From the NCBI GenBank assembly GCA_963169765.1, contig CAUJEN010000114.1, positions 62,001-126,000 on the forward strand: a DNA stretch of 64,000 bases. The letters are read 5' to 3'. The position numbers were made by a program, and so were the translations under genes. Position 1 is the first letter of the stretch. Every line of letters starts with the position of its first letter. Shown piece by piece: positions 19,421 to 28,036 of the stretch. Source of the stretch: QWHO01 sp021404945 (GTDB lineage Bacteria > Vulcanimicrobiota > Xenobia > Xenobiales > QWHO01). Under the pieces are notes generated by a model. The model worked only from the letters and a program-made list of their open reading frames with translations. It searched no databases and was not told the DNA's origin.

Positions 19421-19819
19421 ATGCCGACCACCGATCCCATCGCCGACATGCTCACCCGAGTGCGCAACGCCAACAAGGCGCTGCACGACCAGGTGGACGT
19501 TCCGGCTTCTAAGGTTAAAGAACAGCTTGCCAAGCTTCTCAAGAAAGAGGGCTACATCAAGGACTACCAGCTCATCCAGACGGGCGTCCAGGGCACGCTG
19601 CGGATCACCATGAAGTACACCCACGACCGCCAGCGCATCATCACCGGCCTCAAGCGCGTGAGCAAGCCGGGCCTGCGCGTTTACGTGGGGAAGGACGAAA
19701 TTCCGCGTATCTTCGGTGGGCTGGGCACGGTTGTCGTGTCGACCCCCAAGGGAATTCTGACCGGTCGCAACGCCCAGAAGATGGGCGTGGGCGGCGAGCT
19801 GATGGCCTACGTCTGGTAA
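19421..19819 (+). CDS. rpsH: 30S ribosomal protein S8
   Basis: Central-domain 16S rRNA-binding protein; in proteobacteria it represses the spc operon. 132 residues with the N-terminal TDPIADMLTRVRNAN and the RNA-binding C-terminal part VVSTPKGILTGRNAQKMGVGGELMAYVW (cited in part). GGAGG lies about 6 bases before ATG. Confidence 0.97.
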   Translation: MPTTDPIADMLTRVRNANKALHDQVDVPASKVKEQLAKLLKKEGYIKDYQLIQTGVQGTLRITMKYTHDRQRIITGLKRVSKPGLRVYVGKDEIPRIFGGLGTVVVSTPKGILTGRNAQKMGVGGELMAYVW

Positions 19820-19845
19820 GACGAAGGTCAACTGAGGAGGACAAG

Positions 19846-20409
19846 ATGTCACGCATTGGTCGCCTGCCCATCAAGCTCCCGCAGGGAGTGGAGATCGTCG
19901 TCAACAACGACGTGGTCAAGGTCAAGGGCAAGAAGGGTGAGCTTACCCAGAAGTTTGATCCGGCCGCGGTGGAGCTGGTCCAGGACGGCGGGACGCTGCA
20001 AGTGCGCCGCAAGAATGACCAGCGCAACAGCCGCTCCCAGCACGGGTTGACTCGCACGCTCCTTCAGAATATGGTCACCGGGGTCAGCGAAGGCTTCACC
20101 CGATCGCTCGAGATCGTGGGGGTGGGTTATCGCGCCCAGATGCAGGGACAGACGCTGCAGCTGGCCATGGGCTATTCGCACCCCGTCAACATCGAGCCGA
20201 TCGACGGAATTCAGTTCGAGGTCGAAGTGGATGCTCGCGCCAAGATCAACAAGATCCACGTGCGCGGGATCGACCGCCAGAAGGTGGGCCAGGTGGCCGC
20301 CAATCTGCGCAATGTGCGTCCGCCCGAGCCCTATAAGGGCAAGGGGATTCGCTATGTGGGCGAAGTGCTGCTGCGCAAGATGGGCAAGGCCGGGAAGGCC
20401 GGGAAGTAG
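19846..20409 (+). CDS. rplF: 50S ribosomal protein L6
   Basis: Two-domain protein by the factor-binding stalk. 187 residues: MSRIGRLPIKLPQGVEI at the start, VGVGYRAQMQG in the middle, and the conserved RPPEPYKGKGIRY near the end. GAGGAGG precedes ATG. The Lys/Gly-rich tail KAGKAGK is slightly longer than usual. Confidence 0.98.
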   Translation: MSRIGRLPIKLPQGVEIVVNNDVVKVKGKKGELTQKFDPAAVELVQDGGTLQVRRKNDQRNSRSQHGLTRTLLQNMVTGVSEGFTRSLEIVGVGYRAQMQGQTLQLAMGYSHPVNIEPIDGIQFEVEVDARAKINKIHVRGIDRQKVGQVAANLRNVRPPEPYKGKGIRYVGEVLLRKMGKAGKAGK

Positions 20410-20417
20410 GAGTCGTC

Positions 20418-20780
20418 ATGATTATTAAGCCCTCTCGCAACAGTCGTCGCGGGTTTCGCCACGAGCGCGTGCGCGACACCGTGGTGGGTACGGCCGATCG
20501 GCCGCGCCTGGCTGTTTTCCGTAGCCTCAAGCACGTCTATGCTCAGGTGATCGATGACGAGAATGGCACCACTCTGGTGGCTGCCAGCACTCTCGAAGAG
20601 TCGCTCAAAGGTCAGAAAGGCTCGCTCAAGGAGCGGGCCCGCAAGGTGGGCGAGCTGGTGGCTCAGAAGGCCGCCGAAAAGGGCATCCAGGTGGTCGTTT
20701 TCGACCGCGCGGGCTACAAGTATCACGGGCGCGTGGCCGCGCTGGCCGAAGGGGCCCGTGAAAAGGGACTCATTTTCTAG
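20418..20780 (+). CDS. rplR: 50S ribosomal protein L18
   Basis: Anchors 5S rRNA with L5. 120 residues. PRLAVFRSLKHVYAQVIDD and the C-terminal FDRAGYKYHGRVAALAEGAR are typical. It starts 9 bases after the rplF stop, with GGAG in the gap. Confidence 0.97.
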   Translation: MIIKPSRNSRRGFRHERVRDTVVGTADRPRLAVFRSLKHVYAQVIDDENGTTLVAASTLEESLKGQKGSLKERARKVGELVAQKAAEKGIQVVVFDRAGYKYHGRVAALAEGAREKGLIF

Positions 20781-20824
20781 GGAGAACTGCAAGCAGCGAG
20801 CTTGCACAGAGAACAGGAGTAGTC

Positions 20825-21382
20825 ATGAGGAAACGCATCGACCCGAGCGGTCTGGAACTGAAAGAGCACGTCGTCAAAGTCAATCGCGTGTCCAAGGTGG
20901 TGAAGGGCGGCAAGCGCTTCAGCTTCTCGGCCATGGTCGTGGTGGGCGACGGCAACGGCGTCGTAGGCTGCGGGCTGGGCAAGGCGACCGAGGTTCCCGA
21001 AGCCATCCGCAAGGGTGCCGAGGAGGCCAAGAAGGCGTTGGTGCAGGTTCCCCTGGCTGGCACGACCATCCCCCACCTGATGATGTCCGAGTTCGGCTCG
21101 GTCAGGGTGATGCTCAAGCCGGCCGCGCCCGGCACCGGTGTGATCGCCGGTGGCGCCGTGCGCGCCGTGGTCGAGCTGGCCGGCATTCGCGATATCCTGA
21201 CCAAGTCGCTCGGCTCGGACAACTCCATCAACATCGTTTACGCGACTATGAAAGGCCTGCGCGAGCTGATGAACGCTGAAGAGATCGCTGCCCGCCGCAA
21301 CAAGTCGGTGGAAGAGCTCGTCGGCAAGAAGCTAGCGGCCGTTTTGACCGGCCGTGGCACGGGCATCTCCGAGGAGGCATAA
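20825..21382 (+). CDS. rpsE: 30S ribosomal protein S5
   Basis: Forms part of the mRNA entry site and affects decoding accuracy (spectinomycin site). 185 residues with an N-terminal double-stranded-RNA-like domain (RFSFSAMVVVGDGNGVVG) and the loop VPLAGTTIPH. The 44-base spacer before it contains a small hairpin GCAAGC-AGCGA-GCTTGC related to the local repeat. The gene is followed directly by rplO: the usual rpmD (L30) gene is not there. Confidence 0.97.
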   Translation: MRKRIDPSGLELKEHVVKVNRVSKVVKGGKRFSFSAMVVVGDGNGVVGCGLGKATEVPEAIRKGAEEAKKALVQVPLAGTTIPHLMMSEFGSVRVMLKPAAPGTGVIAGGAVRAVVELAGIRDILTKSLGSDNSINIVYATMKGLRELMNAEEIAARRNKSVEELVGKKLAAVLTGRGTGISEEA

Positions 21383-21386
21383 ACCA

Positions 21387-21827
21387 ATGCGTGGTAATGA
21401 CATCAAACCTGCAAAGGGCGCTCGCCATCGCCGCCGCCGCGTCGGCCGGGGCATGACGGACGGCACTTTCTGCGGCCGCGGAATGAACGGCCAGGGTGCT
21501 CGCTCCGGCGGAGGCAAGGGTCCTGGATTCGAAGGTGGCCAGACCCCGTGGTATCGGCGCTTGCCTAAATACCGCGGCTTCAAGAACCCGTTCCGCACCG
21601 AGTTTCAGGTGGTGAACCTGGGCGATCTGGAAGCTCGCTTCGAGGACGGCGCCACGGTTGATGCCCAGGCGCTGAAGGAGCGACGTCTGGTCTCGGACCT
21701 CAAGGCGCCGGTGAAGGTGCTGGGCCGCGGGGAGCTCAAGAAGAAGCTCACCGTCACCGTGGATGCGGTCAGCGCGGGTGCCCGTGAGGCCATCGAGGCA
21801 GCGGGAGGAAAGGTTGAGGTGATCTAG
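21387..21827 (+). CDS. rplO: 50S ribosomal protein L15
   Basis: Late-assembly 23S rRNA-binding protein. ATG 21387 gives 146 residues; GAGGAGG lies about 7 bases upstream, within the end of rpsE. The glycine/arginine-rich N-terminus (ARHRRRRVGRGMTDGTFCGRG), the GQTPWYRRLPKYRGFKNP region and the C-terminal globular part are present. It starts 4 bases after rpsE, leaving no room for rpmD. Confidence 0.97.
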   Translation: MRGNDIKPAKGARHRRRRVGRGMTDGTFCGRGMNGQGARSGGGKGPGFEGGQTPWYRRLPKYRGFKNPFRTEFQVVNLGDLEARFEDGATVDAQALKERRLVSDLKAPVKVLGRGELKKKLTVTVDAVSAGAREAIEAAGGKVEVI

Positions 21828-21828
21828 G

Positions 21829-23154
21829 GTGTCGCAACAACAAGCCTCGTTGGCCGAGGCGATGCAGGTCGGTGACCTGCGAAAGCGCATCGGCTTCGTG
21901 TTCCTGGGGATGGCAGTTTTCGTCCTCACAGTCCACGTCGGCATCCCGGGAATCAACCTGACGGTCTGGAAATCGCTCCTCTCGCAGGGGGCGCTTTTTC
22001 AGTTTCTGGGCATGTTCACTGGCGGAGCGCTTTTCAACTTTTCGATCGGCGCGATGGGCATCACGCCCTACATCAATGCCTCGATTATCATGCAGCTTTT
22101 GACCGTGGTCATCCCTCAGCTCAAGGACCTGCAAAAGGAGGGGGGGGAGCTGGGTCGGCGTAAGATCGCCTGGTACACGCGTTGCCTGACCATGTCGCTG
22201 GCCTTCCTGCAAGCGACCATGATGGTGCTCTCTCTGCGCAGCTATCGCGGGGCGACCGGTGAGGGCGTGTTCATGATCAACAACGTTTTTTATTACGCCA
22301 TGGTGATCTTTACCCTGATGGCCGGTACGGCGTTCTTGATGTGGCTGGGCGAGCAGATGAGCGACAGGGGCATCGGCAACGGCGTGTCTCTGCTGATTTT
22401 CGGCGGCATCTCCCTGTCGTTCCCGCAATACTTCCAGCAGACCATGCAGCTTGCCAATGTGCGCGGGCCGCAGTTCTGGGTGGCTCTGGGCGTCTTCATG
22501 GCCATCTTCGTGCTGCTCATCATGGCCATCATCTATGTGACCATCGGTCAACGCAAGGTGCCGGTGCAATATCCCAAGCGGCAGGTCGGACGGAGAGTCT
22601 ACGGAGGCCACTCCACCTTCATTCCAATTCGCGTGAACAACGCTGGCGTGATCTCGATCATCTTTGCCATCTCCATCATGTATCTGCCCAACACGCTGCT
22701 CACGTTCCTTCCCAAAGATGCTTCCTGGTTAGTGCCGATTCAGACCTTCTACGAGCGCTGGTTCATCCCCACGGGGGTTCTCTATAACCTCTGCTACGCC
22801 GGATTGGTGATTTTCTTCACCTACTTTTATTCGGCCATCACCCTGAATGTTCAGGACCTGGCCGACAACCTGCGCAAGCACGGGGGATTCATCCCCGGAA
22901 TTCGCCCGGGCAAGCCTACGGTGGACTATCTCGAGCGTCTGCTCTCGCGCATCACTCTGGTTTCTGCACTGTTCCTGGCTTTCATCGCAGTCTTTCCGAC
23001 CTTCTTGATGCAGGCTACCGGGGTCACCAATTTCTATCTCGGGTCCACTTCCATGCTGATCATCGTGGGCGTGGCGCTGGACACGATGCAGCAGATTCAG
23101 GCTCGGCTTGTCATGCGACAGTACCAGGGCTTTATGAAGCAGCAGGGGAGCTGA
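21829..23154 (+). CDS. secY: protein translocase channel subunit SecY
   Basis: Pore subunit of the SecYEG translocon in the inner membrane. The 441-residue protein shows ten hydrophobic segments. The plug/TM2 region GIMPYI-like (AMGITPYINASIIMQLL) and the cytoplasmic loop RRKIAWYTR are recognisable, as are the IGNGVSLLIF and GGFIPGIRPG motifs. The start is GTG 21829, one base after rplO; GGGAGG is 20 bases away, so reinitiation is likely. Cotranscribed with rplO and adk. Confidence 0.97.
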   Translation: MSQQQASLAEAMQVGDLRKRIGFVFLGMAVFVLTVHVGIPGINLTVWKSLLSQGALFQFLGMFTGGALFNFSIGAMGITPYINASIIMQLLTVVIPQLKDLQKEGGELGRRKIAWYTRCLTMSLAFLQATMMVLSLRSYRGATGEGVFMINNVFYYAMVIFTLMAGTAFLMWLGEQMSDRGIGNGVSLLIFGGISLSFPQYFQQTMQLANVRGPQFWVALGVFMAIFVLLIMAIIYVTIGQRKVPVQYPKRQVGRRVYGGHSTFIPIRVNNAGVISIIFAISIMYLPNTLLTFLPKDASWLVPIQTFYERWFIPTGVLYNLCYAGLVIFFTYFYSAITLNVQDLADNLRKHGGFIPGIRPGKPTVDYLERLLSRITLVSALFLAFIAVFPTFLMQATGVTNFYLGSTSMLIIVGVALDTMQQIQARLVMRQYQGFMKQQGS

Positions 23155-23158
23155 GCTC

Positions 23159-23815
23159 GTGAGACTGGTACTGCTTGGCCCTCCCGGGGCCGGTAAAGGC
23201 ACCCAGGCGAGCATCATCGCACAGCGCTACGAGGTCTCCCACATCTCCACCGGCGATATGCTCCGCGAGCAGGTCAAGAAGAAGACCAAACTGGGCCAGG
23301 AGGCGGCATCCTTCATGAATGCCGGCCAGCTGGTACCCGACAAGGTCATTCTGGATATGGTCAGGAACCGTCTCAAGCGCAAGGATAGCGAGAAGGGGTT
23401 CCTGTTTGACGGTTTCCCCCGTACCGTACCCCAGGCCGAATCCCTGAACGCGATGCTGGAGAAGGCCGGCAAGCCGCTGGACGCGGTCATCTTGCTGGAT
23501 GTGAAGGATGACTTTCTGGTCAACCGGCTCACGCTGCGTCGTAACTGCCCGGAGTGTGGCAGCATTTACCACATGGAGAGCAAGCCTGGCCGCGTGCCCG
23601 GCTATTGCGACAACGACGGTGCCGCTCTCGTGCAACGCGAGGACGACAACGAGAAAGTTGTGCGCCAGCGCCTTCAAGTCTATCACGAGCAGACCGCTCC
23701 ACTGGTGGACTTCTACCGCAAAACGGGTCAGCTGTCGGAGGTGGACGCCAGCCAGGAGGTCGCGCGCATCTCCCTGACCGTTGATCGCCTTTTGGAGAAA
23801 AAGGCAAAGAAGTGA
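23159..23815 (+). CDS. adk: adenylate kinase with zinc-binding lid
   Basis: Interconverts AMP + ATP and two ADP. 218 residues starting at GTG 23159. The P-loop GPPGAGKGT is at 7-15, and the AMP-binding DGFPRT follows. The LID domain has Cys130, Cys133, Cys150 and Asp153, the C-C-C-D zinc site known from Bacillota and other enzymes. It begins 4 bases after secY and overlaps map by four bases. Confidence 0.98.
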   Translation: MRLVLLGPPGAGKGTQASIIAQRYEVSHISTGDMLREQVKKKTKLGQEAASFMNAGQLVPDKVILDMVRNRLKRKDSEKGFLFDGFPRTVPQAESLNAMLEKAGKPLDAVILLDVKDDFLVNRLTLRRNCPECGSIYHMESKPGRVPGYCDNDGAALVQREDDNEKVVRQRLQVYHEQTAPLVDFYRKTGQLSEVDASQEVARISLTVDRLLEKKAKK

Positions 23816-24561
23816 TCAACCTCAAGTCCGAGCGCGAGATCGGCATCATTCGCGAGGCCGGCGAGATCCTTCACGGGGTATTGAAGCTGGTCGAGGATGC
23901 CTGTAAGGAGAAGGTCCGCACCCGTGACCTGGATGCGATGGCCGAGCAGTTCATCGTCTCGCGGGGGGCGGCCCCGGCCTTCAAGGGATACAAGGGCTTC
24001 CCCGCCAGCCTGTGCATCTCGATCAACGAGGAGGTCGTGCACGGCATTCCCGGGCCGCGCCGCATCAAGAGCGGCGACATCGTCAGCGTGGACTGCGGCG
24101 TTCGCTACAAAGGTTACATCGCCGATTCGGCACTCACCATCCCGGTGGGGGACATTTCGGCGGCTGTACAAAAGCTTTTGAAGGTGACCGAGGAGGCTCT
24201 CTATCTCGGCATCGACAAAGCCCGCCCGGGCAACTTCGTGCGCGACATCTCCCAGGCCGTCCAGAGCCACGTCGAGAAGCACGGCTTCTCGGTCGTGCGC
24301 GAGCTGGTCGGCCACGGGGTGGGTCGCGAGATGCATGAGGAGCCCCAGGTGCCCAACTATGTCACCGATTCAAGAGGCGCACGGCTGGAGCCAGGGATGG
24401 TCATCGCCATCGAGCCGATGGTCAATCTGGGCGTTTACCACGTCACGATGCTCTCCGACAAGTGGACCATCGTGACGCTCGACCGTCAACCCTCGGCCCA
24501 TTTCGAGCACACCATTGCGATTACGGAAAATGGGCCTCAGATCTTGACGAACGGGCAGTGA
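23812..24561 (+). CDS. map: methionine aminopeptidase, type I
   Basis: Removes the initiator methionine from nascent proteins. 249 residues from GTG 23812, overlapping the adk stop (GTGA). Dinuclear metal ligands are in place: Asp94, Asp105, His168 (GHGVGREMHE), Glu201 (AIEPM) and Glu232 (FEHTIAI), with His77 in the substrate pocket. The C-terminal YHVTMLSDKWTIVT is typical of type Ia enzymes. Confidence 0.98.
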   Translation: MINLKSEREIGIIREAGEILHGVLKLVEDACKEKVRTRDLDAMAEQFIVSRGAAPAFKGYKGFPASLCISINEEVVHGIPGPRRIKSGDIVSVDCGVRYKGYIADSALTIPVGDISAAVQKLLKVTEEALYLGIDKARPGNFVRDISQAVQSHVEKHGFSVVRELVGHGVGREMHEEPQVPNYVTDSRGARLEPGMVIAIEPMVNLGVYHVTMLSDKWTIVTLDRQPSAHFEHTIAITENGPQILTNGQ

Positions 24562-24656
24562 AGTCCTATATTACTTCGGTGTGGCTGAACCTGTGTTCGG
24601 CGTCGCTCAGCCTTTGTCCTGAGCGGACCGGGCTCGCCTCAAGGTTGTAAAACCCT

Positions 24657-24887
24657 GTGGCAGAAGGCAAGGAAGAGATCGACGGCGTCGTAACCGAGCT
24701 GCTGCCGAACTCCATCTACCGGGTGAAGCTCGAGAGTGGTCAGAGTGTGTTAGCGCATCTCGCGAGCGGGACGCGCATGCAGTTGGTGCGGGTTCTGCCC
24801 GGCGATCAGGTCACACTGGAGCTCTCACCCTACGATCCGGGTCGAGGTCGCATCGTTCGACGAGGCGGCGAGCGGCCCGGAAGGTAG
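24657..24887 (+). CDS. infA: translation initiation factor IF-1
   Basis: Binds the 30S A site during initiation. 76 residues with the OB-fold pattern IDGVVTELLPNSIYRVKLESG, VLAHLASGTRM and VLPGDQVTLELSPYD. The start is GTG 24657 with only a weak AAGG 12 bases upstream. The 95-base spacer after map contains a hairpin CGCTCAG/CTGAGCG (24604-24610 and 24619-24625). Confidence 0.96.
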   Translation: MAEGKEEIDGVVTELLPNSIYRVKLESGQSVLAHLASGTRMQLVRVLPGDQVTLELSPYDPGRGRIVRRGGERPGR

Positions 24888-24915
24888 CACGGTCAGGGTT
24901 GGATCAGGAGGAACA

Positions 24916-25029
24916 ATGCGAGTCAAACCGTCTATCAAGAGACGCTGTGAAAAGTGCCGCATCATCCTGCGTAAAGGCAGGGTGCGGGTGATCTGCAAAA
25001 ACCCGAAGCACAAGCAAATTCAAGGCTAA
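24916..25029 (+). CDS. rpmJ: 50S ribosomal protein L36
   Basis: A 37-residue protein that binds late in 50S assembly. It reads MRVKPSIKRRCEKCRII, then VICKNPKHKQIQG. The Cys11, Cys14, Cys27 and His32 residues are the zinc ligands of the zinc-binding L36 form. A perfect AGGAGG lies 4 bases before ATG 24916. It falls between infA and rpsM, as in many bacteria. Confidence 0.96.
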   Translation: MRVKPSIKRRCEKCRIILRKGRVRVICKNPKHKQIQG

Positions 25030-25091
25030 TCTGCCAGCGGCAGCGCGGGGCGCGCTGAGCCTGGCTAGAGGAAGTAACAGGAGGATACATC

Positions 25092-25466
25092 GTGGCTCGA
25101 ATTGCGGGAGTAGACCTGCCTCGAGACAAAGTGGTCGAGATCGCCTTGACCTACATCTTCGGAATCGGCCGTGCGCGGGCCCGGGCCATCGTGGCCAAGA
25201 CCGGCGTCAATCCGCTGACGCGGGTGCGTGCCCTGACTGAGGATGAGGTCGGCAAGCTGCGTGACCACATCGAGAAGCATGAGAAGGTCGAGGGCGATCT
25301 GCGCCGCGAGATCACTCAGAACATCAAGCGTTTGATCGAGATCAACTGCTATCGCGGGGTCCGCCATCGTCGTAGCCTCCCGGTTCGCGGTCAGCGCACC
25401 AAGACCAATGCCCGGACGCGCAAGGGTCCCAAGCGCACCGTCGGGCGCAAGAAGTCGAAGGGCTAA
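25092..25466 (+). CDS. rpsM: 30S ribosomal protein S13
   Basis: Head protein contacting P-site tRNA and the 50S subunit. 124 residues from GTG 25092 with AGGAGG upstream. The start ARIAGVDLPRDK, the helix-hairpin IFGIGRARA and the basic tail RGQRTKTNARTRKGP are canonical. First gene of the alpha block. Confidence 0.98.
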   Translation: MARIAGVDLPRDKVVEIALTYIFGIGRARARAIVAKTGVNPLTRVRALTEDEVGKLRDHIEKHEKVEGDLRREITQNIKRLIEINCYRGVRHRRSLPVRGQRTKTNARTRKGPKRTVGRKKSKG

Positions 25467-25484
25467 GCTCACGAGGAGGATACA

Positions 25485-25874
25485 ATGGCTAAGAAAGTCG
25501 GCCGTCAGCGCAAGAAGGTTTCCAAGAATATCCCTCGTGGCGTAGCCCACATCCAGTCGACGTTCAATAATACGATCGTCACCATCACCGACATGCAGGG
25601 CAACTCGCTTGCCTGGGCCTCGGCCGGTGGGCTGGGTTTCAAAGGCTCCCGCAAGAGCACGCCATTCGCTGCGGGCGTTGCTGCCGAGAAGGCAGCCCAG
25701 CTCGCTTCCGAGCACGGCATGCGGACTGTGGAAGTCTACGTCAACGGCCCTGGCTCGGGTCGCGAGGCGGCCATCCGCTCGCTCCAGGCCGCAGGCCTTG
25801 AAATCAGCTTGATTCGGGATGTCACGCCCATTCCCCACAATGGCTGTCGCCCGCCCAAGCGTCGTCGCGTGTAG
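25485..25874 (+). CDS. rpsK: 30S ribosomal protein S11
   Basis: Platform protein near the Shine-Dalgarno helix. 129 residues with AHIQSTFNNTIVTITD, GFKGSRKSTPFAA and the C-terminal PIPHNGCRPPKRRRV. GAGGAGG precedes ATG. Confidence 0.98.
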   Translation: MAKKVGRQRKKVSKNIPRGVAHIQSTFNNTIVTITDMQGNSLAWASAGGLGFKGSRKSTPFAAGVAAEKAAQLASEHGMRTVEVYVNGPGSGREAAIRSLQAAGLEISLIRDVTPIPHNGCRPPKRRRV

Positions 25875-25907
25875 GGCGCGTTTAAGGTAATAGGAGGAGA
25901 AAGAACC

Positions 25908-26537
25908 GTGGCCAGATACACAGGGCCCGTCTGCCGGCTCTGCCGCAGAGAGCAAACCAAACTGTTCCTCAAAGGGGAGCGCTGCTTCACCCCCAAGTGC
26001 GCCATTGATCGGCGCAACTACCCGCCCGGCCAGCACGGCCCAGGACGGCAGAAGAAGGTGTCGCAGTACGGCATCCAGCTGCGTGAGAAGCAGAAGCTGC
26101 GTCGGATCTATGGAGTCAGCGAGCGTCAGTTTCGTAGCTACTTTGCGCGCGCCGCCAAGCAGGCGGGAGTGACCGGTGAGGCGTTCCTGCGCTTCCTCGA
26201 GCGCCGTCTGGACAACGTGGTGTATCGCCTGGGATTTGCCTACAGTCGCTCGGCGGCTCGTCAGCTGGTGGCCCATGGAAACATTCGGGTCAATGGCCGT
26301 AAGGTGGATGTGCCCTCCTATCTGGTGCGGCCTGGCGAGCAGGTCTCGCTCAACGAGAAGCACCGCCAGAACCCGGTCATTCAGCAGGCGGTTCAGAGCG
26401 CCTCGGTTCGGGCCATGCCCGTCTGGCTCGAGCTGAATCCCGAAGTGGTGGAAGGAAAAATCACCGCCCTGCCTAACCGGGGCGACATCGACACGCAGAT
26501 CAACGAGCAGCTGATCGTCGAGTTCTACTCGCGTTAG
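25908..26537 (+). CDS. rpsD: 30S ribosomal protein S4, zinc-binding type
   Basis: Initiates 30S assembly and helps form the mRNA entry pore. 209 residues from GTG 25908. The N-terminus has the C+ zinc site (CRLC near 9-12, then Cys26 and Cys31). An S4 RNA-binding domain is seen in RLDNVVYRLGFAYSRSAARQLVAHGNIRVNG (cited in part). AGGAGG lies about 10 bases upstream. Confidence 0.98.
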   Translation: MARYTGPVCRLCRREQTKLFLKGERCFTPKCAIDRRNYPPGQHGPGRQKKVSQYGIQLREKQKLRRIYGVSERQFRSYFARAAKQAGVTGEAFLRFLERRLDNVVYRLGFAYSRSAARQLVAHGNIRVNGRKVDVPSYLVRPGEQVSLNEKHRQNPVIQQAVQSASVRAMPVWLELNPEVVEGKITALPNRGDIDTQINEQLIVEFYSR

Positions 26538-26549
26538 AGTGCCGCTGGA

Positions 26550-26582
26550 GGGGCGCCCGAGATGGCGCTCCTTTACGCTTTC
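26550..26582 (+). terminator. partial terminator between rpsD and rpoA
   Basis: Hairpin GGGGCGCC/GGCGCTCC (26550-26557 and 26564-26571, one G-T pair) with loop CGAGAT, followed by TTTACGCTTT. It may set the ratio of rpoA to ribosomal-protein expression. The rest of the 104-base gap holds no gene. Confidence 0.55.
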
Positions 26583-26641
26583 TCCGCGAAAGTCCGTCAA
26601 GCCAACGCGCTGAGCGTGGCTGAAGTCAGGAGAGAATAATT

Positions 26642-27595
26642 ATGCTGGATACCATCCTGGCCCAGGTGGCCAACCCGGTCGAGTTCGCCGAGCCTCGCGT
26701 GGTCTGTGTGGGTGAGAACAAGTTCATCATCGAGCCGCTCGAGCGCGGTTTTGGCATCACGCTCGGCAATTCGCTGCGCCGGGTCTTATTGTCGGCCCTG
26801 GTGGGCGCGGCCGTGACCCATGTTCGCATCGATGGCGTGTTGCACGAGTTCTCCACCCTCGACGGCGTCCTTGAGGACACCACCGAGATGATCCTCAATC
26901 TCAAGAAGCTCAAGCTCAAGCTCATGACCGACAAGCGCAAACTTCTGCGCCTCGAGTCGAGCGGCCCGGGCGTGGTCACTGCGGCCGACATCCTGCCCGA
27001 CCCCGAGGTCGAGATCCTCAATCCTGACCTTCAGATCGCCACCGTCGAGAAGGCTGCCCGCCTGGGCATGGATCTCTACGTCTCGCGCGGCCAGGGCTAT
27101 GTTCCGGCCGAGAAGCAGTCGAGCCAGGAGCAGGTCATCGGCATCATCCCGGTGGACTCGATTTTCAGCCCGATTTTGAAGGTGAACTACACCGTCGAGG
27201 ATACTCGCGTCGGGCAGCGCACCGACTTCGACCGCCTCAACCTCGAGGTCTGGACCGACAACAGCCTCAAGCCTTATGAAGCCATCAGCCAGGCCGCGCA
27301 GGTTCTGCAAGACCAGCTGTCACTCTTCACCAACCTGCAGCCTCCGAGCAAGGTCGACCACGAGCATCGTGGCCCCGAGTCGGAGATGCTGGACACGCCC
27401 ATCGAAGACCTGGCCCTCTCGGTGCGCTCGATGAACTGCCTCAAGCGGGCCGGCATCCGCACCGTGGGCGAGCTTCTGACCTACTCCGAAGAGGACGTGA
27501 TGAAGCTGAAAAACTTCGGCCAGAAGTCGCTCGACGAGATCAAAGACAAGCTGATGGAGCGCAACCTGTCGCTTCAGCCCAGCACGCCAGACTGA
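26642..27595 (+). CDS. rpoA: RNA polymerase alpha subunit
   Basis: The alpha dimer scaffolds RNA polymerase assembly. 317 residues. The N-terminal domain includes FIIEPLERGFGITLGNSLRRVLLS and the beta-contact regions. The C-terminal domain (about 245-310; SVRSMNCLKRAGIRTVGELL, LKNFGQKSLDEIKDKL) binds UP elements and activators. AGGAGAG lies about 8 bases before ATG. Confidence 0.98.
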   Translation: MLDTILAQVANPVEFAEPRVVCVGENKFIIEPLERGFGITLGNSLRRVLLSALVGAAVTHVRIDGVLHEFSTLDGVLEDTTEMILNLKKLKLKLMTDKRKLLRLESSGPGVVTAADILPDPEVEILNPDLQIATVEKAARLGMDLYVSRGQGYVPAEKQSSQEQVIGIIPVDSIFSPILKVNYTVEDTRVGQRTDFDRLNLEVWTDNSLKPYEAISQAAQVLQDQLSLFTNLQPPSKVDHEHRGPESEMLDTPIEDLALSVRSMNCLKRAGIRTVGELLTYSEEDVMKLKNFGQKSLDEIKDKLMERNLSLQPSTPD

Positions 27596-27604
27596 GGAGA
27601 CGCC

Positions 27605-28036
27605 ATGAGACACCGAGTCAAATCCCGCACCCTGGGTCGCCAGACCGGACACCGGCTGGCCATGCTGCGTAACATGGCCAAGTCGCTGCTGCAGCACGGG
27701 CGCATCAGCACCACCGAAACCCGGGCCAAAGAGCTGGCGAAGTACGTGGCCGGCCTGATTACCGATGCCAGGCGAGCCCACCAGCTCAAAGACGATAAGG
27801 ACAAGGCCCTCAGCCACAAGCGCAGCGTCTTCCGCCACCTCCCCGGCGCTGAGCGCCGCGGGGTCGGGCGTAATGACCGCGATGTGGCCGAGAACCTCTT
27901 CGCGACCCTGGCTCCCAAGTTTGCGGCCCGCGAGGCCAGGACGGGGAACGGGGGCGGCTACACCCGGATCATGAAGCTCGGCTTCCGTAAGGGAGACGGA
28001 GCCCCGATGGCCCTGATCGAGCTGGTTCTCGACTGA
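27605..28036 (+). CDS. rplQ: 50S ribosomal protein L17
   Basis: Large-subunit protein near the tunnel exit. 143 residues, with the family start MRHRVKSRTLGRQTGHR and the end YTRIMKLGFRKGDGAPMALIEL. AGGAG precedes ATG, 9 bases after rpoA. The terminal TGA is shared with the apparent CTG start of crcB, so the ribosomal transcript runs on into the next gene. Confidence 0.98.
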   Translation: MRHRVKSRTLGRQTGHRLAMLRNMAKSLLQHGRISTTETRAKELAKYVAGLITDARRAHQLKDDKDKALSHKRSVFRHLPGAERRGVGRNDRDVAENLFATLAPKFAAREARTGNGGGYTRIMKLGFRKGDGAPMALIELVLD

